Source: Sphingomonas trueperi
GTDB lineage: Bacteria > Pseudomonadota > Alphaproteobacteria > Sphingomonadales > Sphingomonadaceae
Direction of reading: 5' to 3'
Assembly (NCBI RefSeq): GCF_011927635.1
Contig: NZ_JAATJB010000003.1
Location: 363,451 to 427,450 of the forward strand
DNA length: 64,000 nucleotides
Shown: positions 1-8,684 of the stretch, in pieces
Layout of the letters: each line of letters starts with the position of its first letter
Numbering within the stretch: position 1 is the stretch's first letter
The notes under the pieces: model-generated
What the model was told of the DNA's origin: nothing
Database searches by the model: none
What the model saw: only the letters and a program-made list of their open reading frames with translations
Program-made: the position numbers and the translations under genes

Positions 1-1788
1 GCGCGGCAGATGGTGAGCGACATGCTCGAAACCGCGCCCAAGGTGCCCGAGCGCTCCGCCGTGTTCGAGGACTGGTTCCTACGCCAGACCTATTTCCGCC
101 AGTTCTTCCAGTCGGTGCTGTTCCGCGTGATCGACGGCAAGCGGGTCGAGGCGCTCTATGCCTATGAGGCGCCCTCCGCGCCGACCTTCACCCGCCGCGT
201 CTCGGGCAAGGTGCTCAAGGTGCTGCGGGACGAGGACAGCTATATCAACTACGACTCCGAGGTCGTGTGGGTGGTGACGCCGGTCGACCGCTCGGCGAAC
301 CTGTTTCTCTATGTCGCCACCCCGAACAATGTCGACTTTCTCAACCGCCAGAACCTCGCGTCGGATCGTATCGGGCACGAATATACCGCGCTGATCGCCC
401 GCTCGCGTTCACTCCAGCTCCAGTTCAACGCGGTGTTGTTCGGCGTCGCGCTGCTGATCGTCGGCATCGCCACCTGGATCGCGCTGGCGGTGGCGGACCG
501 GCTGGTTCGCCCGGTCGACCAGCTCGTCCAGGCGGCAGGGCAGGTGGCGGATGGCGACCTCAGCGCGCGGGTGCCCACGCCGGAGCGGATCGACGAGATC
601 GCCACGCTCGGCATCGCCTTCAACAGCATGACCGAGCGGCTGCAGGACCAGACCAACGCGCTGGTCACCGCCAATGCCCAGCTCGACAGCCGCCGTGCGC
701 TGATCGAGGCGGTGATGTCGGGCGTGTCGGCGGGGGTGATCGCGATCGGTGGCGACCACCGCGTGCGGCTGATCAACGCCTCGGCGATTGCGCTGCTACG
801 CCATGCCGCCGAGCAACCGGTCGGCCAGCCGCTGGAGGCGCTCGCCCCCGAGCTCGAGACGATGCTGGCCAGCGGCGAGCGCGAGGGGATCGTGCAGATC
901 GCCAGCGGCGGCGAGGCGCGGACGCTGGCGGTGAAGGTCACCACCGACGAGGGCGGCCAGGTGCTGACCTTCGACGACATCACCCAGCAACTCAACGACC
1001 AGCGCCGCGCCGCCTGGGCCGACGTCGCCCGCCGCATCGCGCACGAGATCAAGAACCCGCTCACCCCGATCCAGCTCGCCGCCGAACGGCTCCAGCGTCG
1101 CTATGGCAAGCAGGTCGACCAGAGCGACGGCGTGTTCGCGCGGCTGACCGAGACGATCGTCCGCCAGGTCGGCGACCTGCGGCGGATGGTCGACGAGTTC
1201 TCGTCCTTCGCGCGGATGCCCAAGCCGATGTTCCGGCGCGAGTCGCTGCTCGACATCGCCCGCCAGGCGATGTTCCTGCACGAGGTCGCGCACCCGGCGC
1301 TGCGCTTCACCCTCGACGCCCCCGATCCGGCGCCCACGCTGGTGTGCGACCGCCGCCAGATCGGCCAGGCGCTGACCAATGTCGTCAAGAACGCCGTGGA
1401 AGCGATCGAGGCGCGCAACGAGGCGGCCGGGGAGGGGGCGGATCTGCCGCAGGGCGAGGTGCATCTCACCATCCAGCCCGAGGCCGACGACAAGCTGGTC
1501 CTCACCCTCGCCGACAACGGCGTCGGCCTGCCGGTCGAGCGCGACCGGATCGTCGAACCCTATATGACGACGCGCAGCCGGGGCACCGGCCTGGGCCTCG
1601 CCATCGTCAAGAAGATCGTCGAAGAACATTGCGGCACGATCGGCTTTGCCGACCGCCCCGGCGGCGGCACCTGCGTGACGCTGTGCTTCGATACCGCGAT
1701 GCTTGCCAGCGTCGCACTCACGGAGACGCCGGACAACGCGAAAGACGCGCGCCCGGCCATGCTCACCCGGATCGGAAGCAGAACATGA
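1..1788 (+). CDS. ntrY: NtrY sensor histidine kinase (5' end outside window)
   Basis: This is the C-terminal 595 codons of the membrane sensor kinase of the NtrYX nitrogen/redox two-component system. The frame is open at base 1, so the N-terminal membrane part is missing. Visible in order are a periplasmic-type segment, a membrane helix near bases 420-500, a HAMP linker, a PAS-like region around 690-1000, a HisKA helix with the phospho-acceptor His in the AHEIKNPLTP motif (His codon 1042-1044), and a HATPase domain with DNGVGLP and GTGLGLAIV boxes. It overlaps the ntrX start by 4 bases, so the two are translationally coupled. Family assignment is firm from the H-box and the partner gene; the signal sensed cannot be told from this sequence. 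Confidence 0.93.
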   Translation, partial: ARQMVSDMLETAPKVPERSAVFEDWFLRQTYFRQFFQSVLFRVIDGKRVEALYAYEAPSAPTFTRRVSGKVLKVLRDEDSYINYDSEVVWVVTPVDRSANLFLYVATPNNVDFLNRQNLASDRIGHEYTALIARSRSLQLQFNAVLFGVALLIVGIATWIALAVADRLVRPVDQLVQAAGQVADGDLSARVPTPERIDEIATLGIAFNSMTERLQDQTNALVTANAQLDSRRALIEAVMSGVSAGVIAIGGDHRVRLINASAIALLRHAAEQPVGQPLEALAPELETMLASGEREGIVQIASGGEARTLAVKVTTDEGGQVLTFDDITQQLNDQRRAAWADVARRIAHEIKNPLTPIQLAAERLQRRYGKQVDQSDGVFARLTETIVRQVGDLRRMVDEFSSFARMPKPMFRRESLLDIARQAMFLHEVAHPALRFTLDAPDPAPTLVCDRRQIGQALTNVVKNAVEAIEARNEAAGEGADLPQGEVHLTIQPEADDKLVLTLADNGVGLPVERDRIVEPYMTTRSRGTGLGLAIVKKIVEEHCGTIGFADRPGGGTCVTLCFDTAMLASVALTETPDNAKDARPAMLTRIGSRT

Positions 1789-3164
1789 GCCTGGACATTC
1801 TCGTCGTGGACGACGAGCGCGACATCCGCGAACTGGTAGCCGGCGTGCTGGAGGACGAGGGGTACGCCACCCGCAACGCTGCCGACAGCGATTCGGCGCT
1901 CGAGGCGATCGCCGAGCGCCGGCCAAGCCTGGTGTTGCTCGATGTGTGGCTGCAGGGCTCGCGGCTCGATGGACTGGAACTACTCGACGAGATCAAGCGG
2001 CGCGATCCCTCGATCCCGGTGCTGGTGATCTCGGGCCATGGCAATCTCGATACTGCGGTGGCGGCGATCCGCCGCGGGGCCTCCGACTTCATCGAGAAGC
2101 CGTTCGAGGCCGAGCGGCTGCTGCTGATGGTTGCCCGCGCGACCGAGACCGAGCGACTCCGCCGCGAAGTCGCGTCGCTGCGGGCGGTGACAGGGCGGGG
2201 GACCGACCTGCAGGGCACGTCGACCGCTATCAATACGGTGCGCGCCACCCTCAAGCGCGTCGCCTCGACCGGCAGCCGCGTGCTCATCACCGGCGGCGCG
2301 GGCGTGGGCAAGGAAGTCGCGGCAAGGCTGCTCCATGGCTGGAGCCAGCGCGCCGACGCCCCCTTCGTGGTCGTCAGCGCCGCGCGAATGACCCCCGAGC
2401 GCGTCGACGAGGAGCTGTTCGGCGTCGAGGAGAGTGGCGACCTCGTGCGGCCCGGCCTGCTCGAACAGGCGCATGGCGGTACGCTGTTCCTCGACGAGAT
2501 CGCCGACATGCCGGTTGCGACCCAGGCGCGGATCCTGCGCGTGCTGACGGACCAGAGCTTCAGCCGTGTCGGCGGCACCCGTGTGGTGAAGGTGGACGTG
2601 CGCGTGGTCTCCGCCACCGCGCGCGACCTGATGGCGGAGATCGCCGCGGGGCGTTTCCGCGAAGACCTCTATTACCGGCTCAACGTGGTGCCGGTGCCGA
2701 TCCCTGCGCTGACCGATCGCCGCGAGGACATCCCCGCACTGGTCGAGCATTATGTCGCCCATTATGCCTCCGAGCGCCGCGTGCCGACTCCGGAGATCGC
2801 GGCCGATGCGATGGTCGCGCTGCAGAGCTATGACTGGCCGGGCAATGTCCGCCAGCTGCGTAACGTCGTCGAGCGCACCGTGATCCTCGCTCCGGGCGAC
2901 CGGATCGGGCGGATCGACGTCGACCTGCTGCCCCCCGAGGTGCTGGGCCGCCAGAACGACGGCGGCAGCGGCATGGCCTCCAACGCAATCATGGGTGCCC
3001 CGCTCAAGGAAGCGCGCGAGAGCTTCGAGCGCGAATATCTGCGCGTCCAGATCCGCCGCTTCTCGGGCAACATTTCCCGCACGGCGAGCTTCATCGGGAT
3101 GGAGCGCTCGGCCCTGCACCGCAAGCTCAAGCTGCTCGGCATCACCGACGCGCGGGAGGATTGA
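1785..3164 (+). CDS. ntrX: NtrX response regulator
   Basis: A 459-residue NtrC-type response regulator, partner of NtrY. The receiver domain (residues 1-120) has Asp53 as phosphorylation site in LVLLDVW. The AAA+ domain has a Walker A of GGAGVGKE (170-177) and a Walker B in TLFLDEIAD (about 233-241). A C-terminal Fis-type helix-turn-helix follows ([22 protein letters not shown]). The loop that normally carries GAFTGA for sigma-54 contact instead reads roughly [17 protein letters not shown] (about 212-228). NtrX proteins of alphaproteobacteria are known to lack GAFTGA, so this member probably acts at sigma-70 promoters. Start ATG overlaps the ntrY stop. Confidence 0.95.
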   Translation: MSLDILVVDDERDIRELVAGVLEDEGYATRNAADSDSALEAIAERRPSLVLLDVWLQGSRLDGLELLDEIKRRDPSIPVLVISGHGNLDTAVAAIRRGASDFIEKPFEAERLLLMVARATETERLRREVASLRAVTGRGTDLQGTSTAINTVRATLKRVASTGSRVLITGGAGVGKEVAARLLHGWSQRADAPFVVVSAARMTPERVDEELFGVEESGDLVRPGLLEQAHGGTLFLDEIADMPVATQARILRVLTDQSFSRVGGTRVVKVDVRVVSATARDLMAEIAAGRFREDLYYRLNVVPVPIPALTDRREDIPALVEHYVAHYASERRVPTPEIAADAMVALQSYDWPGNVRQLRNVVERTVILAPGDRIGRIDVDLLPPEVLGRQNDGGSGMASNAIMGAPLKEARESFEREYLRVQIRRFSGNISRTASFIGMERSALHRKLKLLGITDARED

Positions 3165-3250
3165 GCCGCTATGGACGGAAGCGTGCGAAGCCCCTAGATT
3201 GGATCCCGGCGCCGGGGTGGCGCCGACCCTGACGCCGGGAACGGCGCACC

Positions 3251-3266
3251 GCGGGACAAATCCCGC
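3251..3266 (+). other. hairpin in the hfq leader
   Basis: Perfect 6-base arms GCGGGA and TCCCGC around a CAAA loop lie 23 bases before the hfq start; the Shine-Dalgarno GGAG sits just downstream at 3278-3281. It has no T-run, so it is not a standard terminator. It may be a leader structure that tunes hfq expression; that role is inference. Confidence 0.4.
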
Positions 3267-3288
3267 CAAGAATAAATGGAGCCACCAT

Positions 3289-3780
3289 ATGGCAGAGAAG
3301 CAGACTTCGCTTCAGGACCTGTTCCTCAACTCACTGCGCCGGTCGAAGACGCCGGTGACGATGTTCCTCGTCAAGGGCGTCAAGCTCCAGGGGATCGTTA
3401 CCTGGTTCGATAATTTTTCGGTGCTGCTCCGCCGCGACGGCCAGTCGCAGCTGATCTACAAGCATGCCATTTCCACCATCATGCCCTCGGGCCCGATGGA
3501 CCTTGCCGCGCTGCTCACGGCGGCGGGCGAGTATCAGCACAAGAACCCGGTGCTGCAGGAAATCTTCCTGAATGCGGTTCGCAAGCAGCAGGAAAACGTC
3601 ACCATGTTCCTGGTGAACGGGGTGATGCTGCAAGGGCAGATCGCCGCGTTCGACCTGTTCTGCATGCTGCTCCAGCGTGAGGGCATGGCCCAGCTGGTCT
3701 ACAAGCATGCGGTTTCCACCGTGCAGCCCGCGCACCCGCTGAACCTCGCCGAGGAAACCAACGGCGGCGACGAGGATTGA
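3289..3780 (+). CDS. hfq: tandem (double-domain) RNA chaperone Hfq
   Basis: A 163-residue Hfq in which two complete Sm-like domains are joined in one chain. Domain 1 (about 4-70) has [22 protein letters not shown] and YKHAIST. Domain 2 (about 85-148) has [21 protein letters not shown] and YKHAVST. Usual Hfq has one such domain and forms a hexamer; this chain should build the ring from three copies. The YKH motif of Sm2 is kept in both halves, while the proximal-face Gln-Asp becomes Gln-Glu in the second. A two-domain Hfq is known from Zymomonas and appears in other sphingomonads. ATG follows GGAG at good spacing; hflX starts 8 bases after the stop, the usual hfq-hflX arrangement. Confidence 0.96.
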   Translation: MAEKQTSLQDLFLNSLRRSKTPVTMFLVKGVKLQGIVTWFDNFSVLLRRDGQSQLIYKHAISTIMPSGPMDLAALLTAAGEYQHKNPVLQEIFLNAVRKQQENVTMFLVNGVMLQGQIAAFDLFCMLLQREGMAQLVYKHAVSTVQPAHPLNLAEETNGGDED

Positions 3781-3787
3781 TCCTCGC

Positions 3788-5080
3788 ATGAGCACTGGTT
3801 TCGAGCGCGACCCCGACGAATTCGCGCGGGGCGCACGCGCGCTCGTCGTCTATCCGGACATGGGCGGCAGCTCGCGCGACGCCGAGGCGCGGCTGGAGGA
3901 AACGGCCGGCCTCGCCGCGGCGATCGGCGTCGACGTGGTCGAACGGGTCGCCGTTCGGCTGCGCCAGCCCAAGCCGGGCACGCTGATCGGATCGGGCCAG
4001 GTGGATACGCTGGCCGAGGCGGTCCGCAACGGCGAACTCCAGCTCGCGGTGTTCGACGCGGCGCTGACGCCGGTGCAGCAGCGCAACCTCGAGACCGCGC
4101 TCGGCTGCAAGGTGATCGACCGCACCGGGCTGATCCTCGAAATCTTCGGCGAGCGCGCGCGTACCGCCGAAGGGCGATTGCAGGTCGAACTCGCCCATCT
4201 CGACTATCAGGCGGGTCGGCTGGTGCGCAGCTGGACCCACCTCGAGCGCCAGCGCGGCGGCTTCGGCTTCCTCGGCGGCCCAGGCGAGACCCAGATCGAG
4301 GCCGACCGCCGCTTGATCCGCGACCGCATGGCGCGGCTGCGGCGCGAGCTCGACCAGGTCAGCCGCACCCGCACGCTCCACCGCGACCGGCGCCAGCGCG
4401 CGCCCTGGCCGGTGGTGGCGCTGGTCGGCTATACCAATGCCGGCAAGTCGACGCTGTTCAACCGGCTGACCGGTGCCGGGGTGATGGCGGAGAATTTGCT
4501 GTTCGCCACGCTCGATCCAACGCTGCGCCAGATCGCGCTGCCGGGGATCGACAAGGCGATCCTGTCGGACACGGTGGGGTTCGTCTCGGAGCTGCCGACG
4601 CAGCTGGTCGCCGCGTTCAAGGCGACGCTGGAAGAGGTGGTCTCGGCCGACCTGCTGATCCATGTCCGCGACATCGCGCATCCCGACACCGAGGCGCAGC
4701 GCGCCGATGTGGAGAAGGTGCTCCAGGAAATCGGCGTGTCCGAGCAGACGCCGCGCTTCGAGGCGTGGAACAAGCTCGACCTGCTCGACGATGAGCAGCG
4801 TGAGGAAGCCTTGGCGATGGCGGCGCGTCGGACCGATGAGGTGCGGGTGATATCGGCACTGACCGGCGAGGGCGTCGATGCGCTGGTCGACGCGGTCGCC
4901 GGGCGGCTGACCGAGGGGCATCGCCGCTACACGCTGCGGCTGGATCCGGCCGATGGCGCGGCCGCCGCGTGGCTGCACCAGCATGGCGATGTGATCGAGC
5001 AGCATATCGAGGACGAGCAGGCGGTGTACGAAGTCCGCATGGCGCCGCGCGATTACGAGCGGTTCGTCACGCGGGGGTAG
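3788..5080 (+). CDS. hflX: GTPase HflX
   Basis: A 430-residue ribosome-associated GTPase that splits stalled or heat-damaged 70S ribosomes. The N-terminal HflX domain contains the conserved GSGQVDTLAE stretch and the glycine-rich GGFGFLGGPGETQIE linker (about 156-172). The G domain shows G1 GYTNAGKST (214-222), G3 DTVGF (261-265) and G4 WNKLD. Length and domain order are normal for the family. It directly follows hfq, 7 bases downstream, and both are probably co-transcribed. It is convergent with mazG, with a REP-like pair between. Confidence 0.97.
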   Translation: MSTGFERDPDEFARGARALVVYPDMGGSSRDAEARLEETAGLAAAIGVDVVERVAVRLRQPKPGTLIGSGQVDTLAEAVRNGELQLAVFDAALTPVQQRNLETALGCKVIDRTGLILEIFGERARTAEGRLQVELAHLDYQAGRLVRSWTHLERQRGGFGFLGGPGETQIEADRRLIRDRMARLRRELDQVSRTRTLHRDRRQRAPWPVVALVGYTNAGKSTLFNRLTGAGVMAENLLFATLDPTLRQIALPGIDKAILSDTVGFVSELPTQLVAAFKATLEEVVSADLLIHVRDIAHPDTEAQRADVEKVLQEIGVSEQTPRFEAWNKLDLLDDEQREEALAMAARRTDEVRVISALTGEGVDALVDAVAGRLTEGHRRYTLRLDPADGAAAAWLHQHGDVIEQHIEDEQAVYEVRMAPRDYERFVTRG

Positions 5081-5122
5081 GGTCGGAACCCCCTCGTCCT
5101 GCCTTGAGGCGGCCCTCGGTCC

Positions 5123-5215
5123 GTCATTCCGGCGAAAGCCGGAATCCATCGGCGCTACGTTGCGGCTATTGCCGAAAGCGAGAGGCGAATGGATCCCGGC
5201 TTTCGCCGGGATGAC
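5123..5215. repeat. REP-like inverted pair
   Basis: Two 27-base units, 5123-5149 and 5189-5215, are near-perfect inverted copies of one another (the first begins GTCATTCCGGCGAAAGCC). Each unit is itself a hairpin built on CCGGC-GAAA-GCCGG. The pair lies between the convergent hflX and mazG genes, a typical place for REP/BIME elements, where it could stop transcripts or protect 3' ends. The motif is common in alphaproteobacterial genomes from memory; copy number here needs a genome scan. Confidence 0.8.
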
Positions 5216-5251
5216 AACTAAGAGGTTGGAGTGGCCGGGAGGGCTGCCCCA

Positions 5252-6004
5252 TCACCCCCGCTTCACCTCTTGCCACAGCGCTTCCTTGCCCTCCAGGTCG
5301 AGCCCCAGGAACGCCTCGCCGGCGCGCTCTTCCATCGCCTTGAAGCGCCGCTCGAACTTGCCGTTCGCCGCGCGCAGCGCCGCCTCGGGCTCCACGCCAA
5401 GCTTGCGGGCAAAGTTCACCACCGCGAACAGCAGGTCGCCCACCTCCTCGGCGCGGTGCGCGTCGTCGGTGGCCGTCTCGACCTCCTCCAGTTCCTCCAG
5501 GATCTTCGCCTGCGCGCCACTGGCGTCCGGCCAGTCGAACCCGGTGCGCGCCGCCCGCTTCTGAAGCTTCTCCGCGCGAAGCAGCGCGGGCAGGCCGATC
5601 GCCACGCCGTCGAGCGCGCTCGATGCCCCCTTGGCGCCGCGCTCCTCGGCCTTGATGACTTCCCAAAGATGGTGCCCGCCCTCGGCCACGTCGCCGAAGA
5701 TGTGCGGGTGGCGACGCTCCATCTTGTCGCTGATCGAGGTAACCACGTCCGCGAGCGCGAACTGCCCGGCTTCCTCGGCGATGCGGCTGTGGAACACCAC
5801 CTGGAGCAGCAGGTCGCCCAGTTCGTCCTTCAGCTCGACGATGTCGCCGCGCTCGATCGCATCGGCCACCTCATAGGCCTCCTCGATCGTATAGGGGGCG
5901 ATCGTCTCGAAGGTCTGCGCCACGTCCCATTCGCAGCCGCGTTCGGGATCGCGCAGGCGCTCCATGATGGCGACCAAGCGATCAATGCCGGTGGGGGACG
6001 TCAT
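5252..6004 (-). CDS. mazG: nucleoside triphosphate pyrophosphohydrolase MazG
   Basis: A 250-residue house-cleaning NTP pyrophosphatase that hydrolyses NTPs to NMP and PPi. Two MazG repeats are visible: the first with TIEEAYEVADAI and ELKDELGDLLLQVVFH (acidic metal-binding EExxE...ExxD pattern), the second with ILEELEEVETA and EEVGDLLFAVVN. Length matches the two-domain bacterial form. The start chosen is the ATG giving MTSPTGIDRL, because upstream codons lack similarity to the family. It lies downstream of, and on the same strand as, the MFS gene and converges with hflX. Confidence 0.95.
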   Translation of the reverse strand: MTSPTGIDRLVAIMERLRDPERGCEWDVAQTFETIAPYTIEEAYEVADAIERGDIVELKDELGDLLLQVVFHSRIAEEAGQFALADVVTSISDKMERRHPHIFGDVAEGGHHLWEVIKAEERGAKGASSALDGVAIGLPALLRAEKLQKRAARTGFDWPDASGAQAKILEELEEVETATDDAHRAEEVGDLLFAVVNFARKLGVEPEAALRAANGKFERRFKAMEERAGEAFLGLDLEGKEALWQEVKRG

Positions 6005-6081
6005 GCAAAATGCCTCCTGAACGCGGGTGCGGTCAGGAGGCCTTTGGAGGTCGCGCACGGCTTAGGCAAGCCGCGCGAGCG

Positions 6082-7413
6082 TCAGTCGAGGCGGCGCCCC
6101 AACTCCTTGTTGAAGTAGAGCGCGATCAGCGTGCCGGCAGCGCCCGAGAGCAGGTACAGGCCCGAGGCGATCACCCCCCAGTTGGCGGCCAGCAGCAGCG
6201 CGGCGAGCGGCGCGAAGCCGGCGCCGAACAGCCAAGCAAGGTCCGAGGTCAGCGCCGCGCCGGTATAGCGCGCCCGCTTCGGGAAGTTGCTGGCGACCGC
6301 GCCCGAGGACTGGCCGAACGCTAGGCCGAGCAGGATGAAACCGAGCACCATGAACACCGTCTCGCCGGTGTTGCCACGTTCGAGCAGCTGCGGCGCGAAG
6401 CCCGAATAGGCGGCGATCGCGGCCGCGGTATAGCCGAGCAGCGAGCGGCGACCGATCCGGTCGGCTAGGATGCCCGAGATCACGATGGCGACGAGGCCGC
6501 AGGCAGCCGCACCAACCTCGATCAGGAGGAAGCGAGTGAGGTCCTCATTGGTGTAGAGCGCGATCCACGACAGCGGGAACACGGTGACCATGTGGAACAG
6601 CGCGAAGCTGGCCAGCGGTGCGAAGGCACCGATGATGATGTTGCGCCACTGCGCCTTGATCGTCGCGGTGACGCGCGAGGGGGTGAGTTCGCGGCTCTCG
6701 AACAGCTTCACATATTCCGGTGCCACGACCATGCGCAGGCGGGCGAACAGCGCGACCACGTTGAGCGCGAAGGCGACGAAGAACGGGTAGCGCCAGCCCC
6801 AGCTCATGAAGTCCGCCGAGTCGAGGGCGCTGACGAAATAGGCGAACAGCCCGCTCGCCACCATCAGCCCGAGCGGGGCGCCGAGCTGCGGCACCATCGC
6901 GTACCAGCCACGACGCGAAGGCGGGGCATTCAGCGCCAGCAGCGAGGCTAGGCCGTCCCAGGCGCCGCCCAGCGCCAGACCCTGCAGCACGCGGAGCGTC
7001 GCCAGCAAGATCGCCGACCAGATGCCGACCTGCGCATAGCCGGGCAGGAATGCCATGGTCACCGTTGCGGTACCGAGCAGGAACAGCGCCAGCGTGAGCT
7101 TCGCGCCGCGTCCATGACGGCGGTCAATGCGCATGAAGATCTGCGTGCCGATAGGACGGGCGATGAAAGCAAGCGGGAAGAGGGCGAACGACCAGAGCGT
7201 GCCGGTCACGCGATCCATGTAGGGAAACACCAGCGCCGGGAAGACCAGCACCGAAGCGATCGCATAGACGAAGAAGTCGAAGAACTCGGATGTTCGTCCG
7301 ATGATCACGCCGATGGCGATATCGCCGGGGCGGAGGTGATCGTCACCGTGCGAGGTGTTGATCAGGCGGGCGTCATGTTCGATCTGCGTCGAACCAAGCT
7401 GAGCATTGGCCAT
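6082..7413 (-). CDS. MFS transporter, metabolite:H+ symporter type
   Basis: A 443-residue protein with about twelve hydrophobic segments. Motifs recall the metabolite:H+ symporter (ProP/KgtP-like) branch: GRTSEFFDFFVYAIAS in helix 1, FIARPIGTQIFMRIDRRHGR in the 2-3 loop and RVLQGLALGGAWDG in helix 4. Substrates of this branch are usually organic acids or osmolytes; which one here cannot be said. The start giving MANAQLGS is preferred; an upstream in-frame ATG at 7449 would add twelve residues. Its promoter lies in the short interval divergent from cyoA. Confidence 0.85.
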   Translation of the reverse strand: MANAQLGSTQIEHDARLINTSHGDDHLRPGDIAIGVIIGRTSEFFDFFVYAIASVLVFPALVFPYMDRVTGTLWSFALFPLAFIARPIGTQIFMRIDRRHGRGAKLTLALFLLGTATVTMAFLPGYAQVGIWSAILLATLRVLQGLALGGAWDGLASLLALNAPPSRRGWYAMVPQLGAPLGLMVASGLFAYFVSALDSADFMSWGWRYPFFVAFALNVVALFARLRMVVAPEYVKLFESRELTPSRVTATIKAQWRNIIIGAFAPLASFALFHMVTVFPLSWIALYTNEDLTRFLLIEVGAAACGLVAIVISGILADRIGRRSLLGYTAAAIAAYSGFAPQLLERGNTGETVFMVLGFILLGLAFGQSSGAVASNFPKRARYTGAALTSDLAWLFGAGFAPLAALLLAANWGVIASGLYLLSGAAGTLIALYFNKELGRRLD

Positions 7414-7477
7414 GGGGATATGTCTACCGCAAAGCTTTGGGGAAAGCACCTAGGGAAACTCTCGGGTTGCAGCCATG

Positions 7478-7490
7478 GGACAAATTGTCC
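7478..7490. promoter_or_regulatory. palindrome upstream of the cyo operon
   Basis: GGACAA-A-TTGTCC is a perfect 6-base inverted repeat with a 1-base centre, 40 bases before the cyoA start and in the interval divergent from the MFS gene. It could be an operator for either side. It does not match an FNR box (TTGAT-N4-ATCAA). The regulator is unknown to me. Confidence 0.45.
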
Positions 7491-7530
7491 TATTTCGCAC
7501 CCGCACAACCCCTCCTAACTCGCGGCCGCT

Positions 7531-8676
7531 ATGTTTCGATCCATGACCCCGTTTCGTCGTGCCCTCAGGCCGACGGCCCTGATCGCTACCCTCGCTGCCC
7601 CGCTGATCCTCGGCGGGTGCGACCTTGTCGTGATGAATCCGTCCGGCGATGTTGCACGGCAGCAGGCCGACCTGATCCTCTGGTCGGTATTTTTGATGCT
7701 GCTCATCATCGTGCCGGTGATGATCCTGACGGTGGTTTTCGCGATCAAGTATCGCGCGAGCAACACCGAGTCGGAATATGCTCCGGACTGGGATCACTCG
7801 ACCCGGATCGAGTTGGTGATCTGGTCGGCCCCGCTGCTGATCATCATCGCGCTCGGCGCGCTGACCTGGCTCACGACGCACCAGTTGGACCCGTACCGGC
7901 CGCTGGACCGCATCGCGCCGGGCAAGCCGATCCCGGCCGGCCAGGAGCCGCTCGAGATCCAGGTCGTCTCGCTCGACTGGAAGTGGCTGTTCATCTATCC
8001 CGAGCAGGGCGTCGCCACGGTCAACGAGCTGGTGCTGCCGGCCGATCGCCAGGTGCGTTTCCGCCTGACCTCGTCGAGCGTGATGAACACCTTCTACGTG
8101 CCGGCGCTGGCGGGCATGATCTACACGATGCCGGGGATGGAAACGAAGCTCCACGCGGTGATGAACCGCGTCGGCACCTTCGAGGGCGTGAGCGCCAACT
8201 ATAGCGGCGCTGGCTTCTCCGATATGCGCTTCCCGACCCTGTCGGTCGACGCCGCCGGCTTCGACCAGTGGGTGGCCAAGACCAAGGCCGCCGGCGGCGC
8301 GCTCGACGCGACCCAGTATCTCACGCTCGAAAAGCCGAGCGAGAAGGTGCCGGCGATGCACTTCGGCACGGTTCAGGCCGGCCTGTTCGACCGCATCGTC
8401 CAGATGTGCGTGAAGCCCGGCACCGCCTGCGGCCACGGCATGATGCACCATGGTGCGGGTGCCCAGGAAGTCGCCCCTGCGGTAAACAACCGTCCAGGCG
8501 AAGGCGCCGATGGCGCGCTGATGAAGTCGCCGGATGAAATGAAGACCAGTCCGCACCTGACCCATCCGCACGGCGCTCCCGCCGGCCATAGCGAACCCGG
8601 CGCGGATTCGAACCGTAACATGACCCGCATGGACGCGCCGGCCTATCCCGGTCGCGCGGCGGCGGGCGAGGCTTGA
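7531..8676 (+). CDS. cyoA: cytochrome bo3 quinol oxidase subunit II
   Basis: A 381-residue lipoprotein subunit of the bo3-type ubiquinol oxidase. The N-terminus carries a lipobox ending LILGGC (Cys30), followed by two membrane helices (about 48-70 and 90-112) and a periplasmic cupredoxin-like domain with [20 protein letters not shown]. CuA ligands are absent at the usual site, as expected for a quinol rather than cytochrome c oxidase. The C-terminus is long and rich in His, Met and Pro (for example [11 protein letters not shown]), beyond the usual CyoA end. It is the first gene of the cyoABCD-surf1-regBA run. Confidence 0.95.
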   Translation: MFRSMTPFRRALRPTALIATLAAPLILGGCDLVVMNPSGDVARQQADLILWSVFLMLLIIVPVMILTVVFAIKYRASNTESEYAPDWDHSTRIELVIWSAPLLIIIALGALTWLTTHQLDPYRPLDRIAPGKPIPAGQEPLEIQVVSLDWKWLFIYPEQGVATVNELVLPADRQVRFRLTSSSVMNTFYVPALAGMIYTMPGMETKLHAVMNRVGTFEGVSANYSGAGFSDMRFPTLSVDAAGFDQWVAKTKAAGGALDATQYLTLEKPSEKVPAMHFGTVQAGLFDRIVQMCVKPGTACGHGMMHHGAGAQEVAPAVNNRPGEGADGALMKSPDEMKTSPHLTHPHGAPAGHSEPGADSNRNMTRMDAPAYPGRAAAGEA

Positions 8677-8684
8677 GCACTCCC

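Noticed and set aside
267..3164. A 965-codon open frame running through ntrY into ntrX
   Set aside because: Only its last 459 codons are NtrX; the first part is an Arg/Pro-rich shadow of ntrY in another frame, common at this GC content.
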